Assembly (NCBI RefSeq): GCF_000235605.1
Contig: NC_016584.1
Location: forward strand, 5,271,151-5,335,150
Origin: Desulfosporosinus orientis DSM 765
Lineage (GTDB): Bacteria; Bacillota; Desulfitobacteriia; Desulfitobacteriales; Desulfitobacteriaceae
Direction of reading: 5' to 3'
DNA length: 64,000 bases
The position numbers were made by a program, and so were the translations under genes. This document shows, one piece after another, positions 61,346 to 64,000 of this stretch (positions within the stretch are counted from its first letter, which is position 1; the number at the start of each line of letters is the position of its first letter). The notes beneath the pieces are model-generated. The model did no database searches. It was not told the origin of the DNA and saw nothing but the letters and a program-made list of their open reading frames with translations.

Positions 61346-62630
61346 TAATCTGTTTCATCCTTTCATTGTCACTGGTTTTTTGCTGCCTGTTCCAACTGTA
61401 TACCACCGCAATGGCGGCCCAAAACTCAGGTACATACCAATAGGAATCAGAGAGCAGCAGCTTTAAGGAGCAAGCCAAAAAGATTAAAAACAAATCCAGC
61501 CAATCATCGTCCTGGCATTTAATCAGAATCCGGACGCTATGGTACAAGAGAAAGAAGATTAACAATCCCCCCCCTAGGACACCAAAGGTTAGCAAAATCT
61601 CCAGGAAGATATTATGGGGATACCCCCAAAAATAATAGTTCCCGATAACATAACGATCGCCGTACAATCCATAACCAAAAAAGCCCATGTTCCTGATCAT
61701 CTCGATGGCTATCTCATAGATCGCTGCCCTGCCATTATCATCACTTATGGAACCGGCTAAGAGCATGTTTATACTTCTCCCTGAGATGCCATGGCTTTGC
61801 AAAAAAATCGCCAGGAAGTTAATTAAATCTTCAAGTTTTAGATAGATCAGCAAAAAGCCAGGTACCGTCAATCCCCAGATGAACTTGACTTTGCTTGTCA
61901 GAAAACCGCTTATCAACATCACAGTAAAAAATACGATAATCCACAACAAAGGTGCCCGCGAACCCGACACTAAAATCATCAATAGACACATAACGCTGAG
62001 GACCCCGGGCAATATCTCCTTGTCTTTCAGTGCATAATACATAAACACCATGGAAGGCAGCATCATGTCATAGCCAAAGCTCATACTATAGGATAGTTCT
62101 TCATAGCCATTGGCCGTCAATGCTAACCAACTGCCCGCTTGCATGGCATTCGCAAACTTGTATAATCCATAAACCGCCAAAATATAGGAGACAAATTTTA
62201 AATTTTTTAATATTTCCTTTGGATCATTAACCATTCTCACCATTAAATAAGCATACAAGGCACGATCCGGTCTAAAGATGTAGTTAAAAACCCCGTAAAG
62301 GGGATGGTGAAACCAAGCTTCATATTCAGGATGGACCATAATAGTTATTCCAAAGGCTAATAATGCCGTCGCCCAAAGCATCAAGAAATCCCGCATACTT
62401 CTTCTTTCTCCACTTGCCAAGGGCATCAGCAGGAGAGGAAAGTATATAATAATAGAAGCTAAAATCCAGGCATAGTCTTCCCATCCGTAAAGCCTGAAAA
62501 GCCGGGTCGTACAAAATGAAATCATATCTGAGGCAAAGAACATCATAAAACAGATATTAGCAAGCATTTGTTTTGATAGGGTAAATTTAACCGCTGTTAC
62601 ATTTTGCTTCGGCTCCAGTTGCAACTCCAT
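61335..62630 (-). CDS. O-antigen polymerase/ligase-like protein, second cluster
   Basis: 431-residue membrane protein with about 11 helices and the Wzy_C/O-antigen-ligase stretch 'YYFWGYPHNIFLEILLTFG', whose His-Asn pair is the family mark. ATG 62630 sits behind GGAGGATATTT; an upstream ATG nine codons earlier has no ribosome site. Probable polymerase for the second glycan. Confidence 0.87.
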   Translation of the reverse strand: MELQLEPKQNVTAVKFTLSKQMLANICFMMFFASDMISFCTTRLFRLYGWEDYAWILASIIIYFPLLLMPLASGERRSMRDFLMLWATALLAFGITIMVHPEYEAWFHHPLYGVFNYIFRPDRALYAYLMVRMVNDPKEILKNLKFVSYILAVYGLYKFANAMQAGSWLALTANGYEELSYSMSFGYDMMLPSMVFMYYALKDKEILPGVLSVMCLLMILVSGSRAPLLWIIVFFTVMLISGFLTSKVKFIWGLTVPGFLLIYLKLEDLINFLAIFLQSHGISGRSINMLLAGSISDDNGRAAIYEIAIEMIRNMGFFGYGLYGDRYVIGNYYFWGYPHNIFLEILLTFGVLGGGLLIFFLLYHSVRILIKCQDDDWLDLFLIFLACSLKLLLSDSYWYVPEFWAAIAVVYSWNRQQKTSDNERMKQINVG

Positions 62631-62721
62631 AAATATCCTCCATTTTATCGAGCTCATTTCAAAACCCTATAATTTCCTGCAAGCTCGATAAACAACTTGA
62701 TTCAAATCAGCGGAAATGATT

Positions 62722-64000
62722 CTAACCTAACGCCTTATACTGAACTTTACCTGTCTCATTGCGCGGTATCCTCTCCACAACAACCACAGCATAAGCAGAC
62801 CTGATTATCGCGGTTTTTTTACTAATAAATCTTTGTATTTCATCTTTGTATTGAGGCTCTGTGATATAAATATCCATGCGTTGATCTGTGCCTGTACAGA
62901 CACAATCGACCTGGAACTCATCCTTGATTAACCTTTCACACCGGTCCAGGCTGACCCGGAGTCCATAAAGCTTTAAAAACCTGCTTTTCCTGCCGATGAC
63001 ATAATAGCAGCCGTCCCTGTCTCTTTGGGCAATATCTCCCGTATGATATTCTCCCTGCCATTCATCCCCCAGCAGCAAATCCTCCCGGTCATAAGCATAG
63101 CCCATCGTCACATTTTGGCCTCGATAGCCCAACTCGCCCTCAGCTTCCTTTTCCTTTATTTCTTGACCGTTTTCATCCAGCAAAAACAATTCACCCCCGG
63201 GTATGGCTCGGCCAATGCTTCCGATCTTAGCTTTAGCCAGCTCCGCAGGTAAAAAGGCCAGACGCGCTGATGTCTCGGTTGTGCCATAGGTAGCGAAAAA
63301 TCTCTTCCCGGTACGGCTTGCATAGTCCGCTATCTCGGCAAACATGGCAGCCGTCAGTTTTCCTCCTCCTTCGGCGAGGGTGGTTAAGTCCGGCAAATCC
63401 ATTCGCGTAAAACGAAGCTTAAATAAAACCTCATAACTGAAAGGAACTCCTGTGAAATTAGTGGCATGCCGATCCTTAATATTACGCCAGAAATCAGGAC
63501 TCATAAGATTATGCTCCGTCAGCAGCACGGATGCACCTGAGCAGAGATGACTGTTAATGACATTAAGCCCCATGGTATACTGCATGGGCAAATCCACAAC
63601 GGCACGGTCGTCCTTTGTCCAGCCAAAAAGAGCGGCAACATTTTTGGCGTTTGCTTCAAGATTGATGGTTTTATGACGTACCAATTTCGGGCTGCCGGTA
63701 GAGCCGGAGGTTGTGAGCAGCATGGCCAGGTCGTCATTGATGGGATATAGTTCATGTTCCGTAGGAACAAGAACAAATCCATACCTTTTATAGAGGACGG
63801 GTAAATTAAATTTAGAGACGAGGTCCTCGGGCATCCACAGGTAAGCCGGTGTGTATTCATCCAGCAAATTAGTCAGTAACTTGAGGTCTGTAGCAGCACT
63901 CAGCAAAAGAGGAACAATCTGATTGGCTAAACAGCCTATATAACCGGCCAGCCCACCAATGGTATTCTTACACAGACAAAAAACGATGGAACGCCGTGGC
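62722..64000 (-). CDS. AMP-dependent acyl-CoA synthetase/ligase (5' end outside window)
   Basis: Adenylate-forming enzyme, open to the window edge; about 426 residues seen. P-loop-like motif 'MLLTTSGSTGSPKLVRH', 'FFATYGTTETSARL', 'GEYHTGDIA' and the C-terminal Lys in 'RNETGKVQYKAL' are all present, so it should be active. The frame continues past base 63906 ('NTIGGLAGYIGCLANQ'). In this operon with a phosphopantetheinyl transferase and acyltransferase it may load an acid onto a carrier protein for attachment to the sugar. Confidence 0.85.
   Translation of the reverse strand, partial: PRRSIVFCLCKNTIGGLAGYIGCLANQIVPLLLSAATDLKLLTNLLDEYTPAYLWMPEDLVSKFNLPVLYKRYGFVLVPTEHELYPINDDLAMLLTTSGSTGSPKLVRHKTINLEANAKNVAALFGWTKDDRAVVDLPMQYTMGLNVINSHLCSGASVLLTEHNLMSPDFWRNIKDRHATNFTGVPFSYEVLFKLRFTRMDLPDLTTLAEGGGKLTAAMFAEIADYASRTGKRFFATYGTTETSARLAFLPAELAKAKIGSIGRAIPGGELFLLDENGQEIKEKEAEGELGYRGQNVTMGYAYDREDLLLGDEWQGEYHTGDIAQRDRDGCYYVIGRKSRFLKLYGLRVSLDRCERLIKDEFQVDCVCTGTDQRMDIYITEPQYKDEIQRFISKKTAIIRSAYAVVVVERIPRNETGKVQYKALG

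Overview
The window reads like the chromosome of a low-to-moderate-GC, anaerobic, spore-former-type Firmicute, most like a sulfate- or metal-respiring Peptococcaceae (Desulfosporosinus/Desulfitobacterium type). This rests on strong AGGAGG ribosome sites, frequent TTG starts, a multiheme cytochrome with its cytochrome b, remains of a cooF-cooS-flavoenzyme operon, an LdhH/LutB-type lactate oxidation operon and many chemoreceptors. The genus is an inference. I see no rRNA, tRNA or CRISPR array.

Layout. 0-7.5 kb: end of an ammonium transporter and its P-II protein, cheV, a membrane cytochrome pair, a cooF-cooS operon reduced to a deletion scar in front of its intact flavoenzyme, and a chemoreceptor. 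7.5-16.4 kb: a complete livKHMGF ABC transporter and a lactate-oxidation operon with its GntR regulator. 16.4-21 kb: PAP2 phosphatase, lipoprotein, a second chemoreceptor behind a promoter-terminator leader, and a DUF5658 membrane protein.

21-29.6 kb is the most unusual part: a RiPP island. It holds a complete lasso-peptide system (exporter D, S26-type peptidase, RRE protein B1, peptidase B2 on the opposite strand, HPr-kinase-like tailoring kinase, a precursor with a TTG start, and cyclase C). Next to it lies what looks like a second, undescribed RiPP unit: another PqqD-like RRE protein, another HPr-kinase-like protein, and two small precursors with near-identical leaders. One of these precursors carries 13 consecutive Pro-(Gly/Ser)-X triplets.

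29.8-48.2 kb: a polysaccharide cluster (Wzz/BY-kinase, flippase, polymerase, glycosyltransferases, initiating sugar transferase, aminotransferase, rfbAB). It has a PAPS/sulfation module (cysC plus a sulfotransferase) and several broken genes (galU, cysQ, an IS66 fragment, a P-loop kinase fragment). 48.5-50.3 kb: a NarL/DegS-type two-component system. 50.7-64 kb: a second surface-glycan operon, read leftward, for a dTDP-2,4,6-trideoxy-4-amino sugar. It includes a second rfbAB, an NDP-hexose 2,3-dehydratase, an in-frame Gfo/Idh/MocA-DegT fusion, a PglD-type acetyltransferase, a phosphopantetheinyl transferase, a flippase, a glycosyltransferase, a polymerase and an AMP-dependent ligase that runs off the window.
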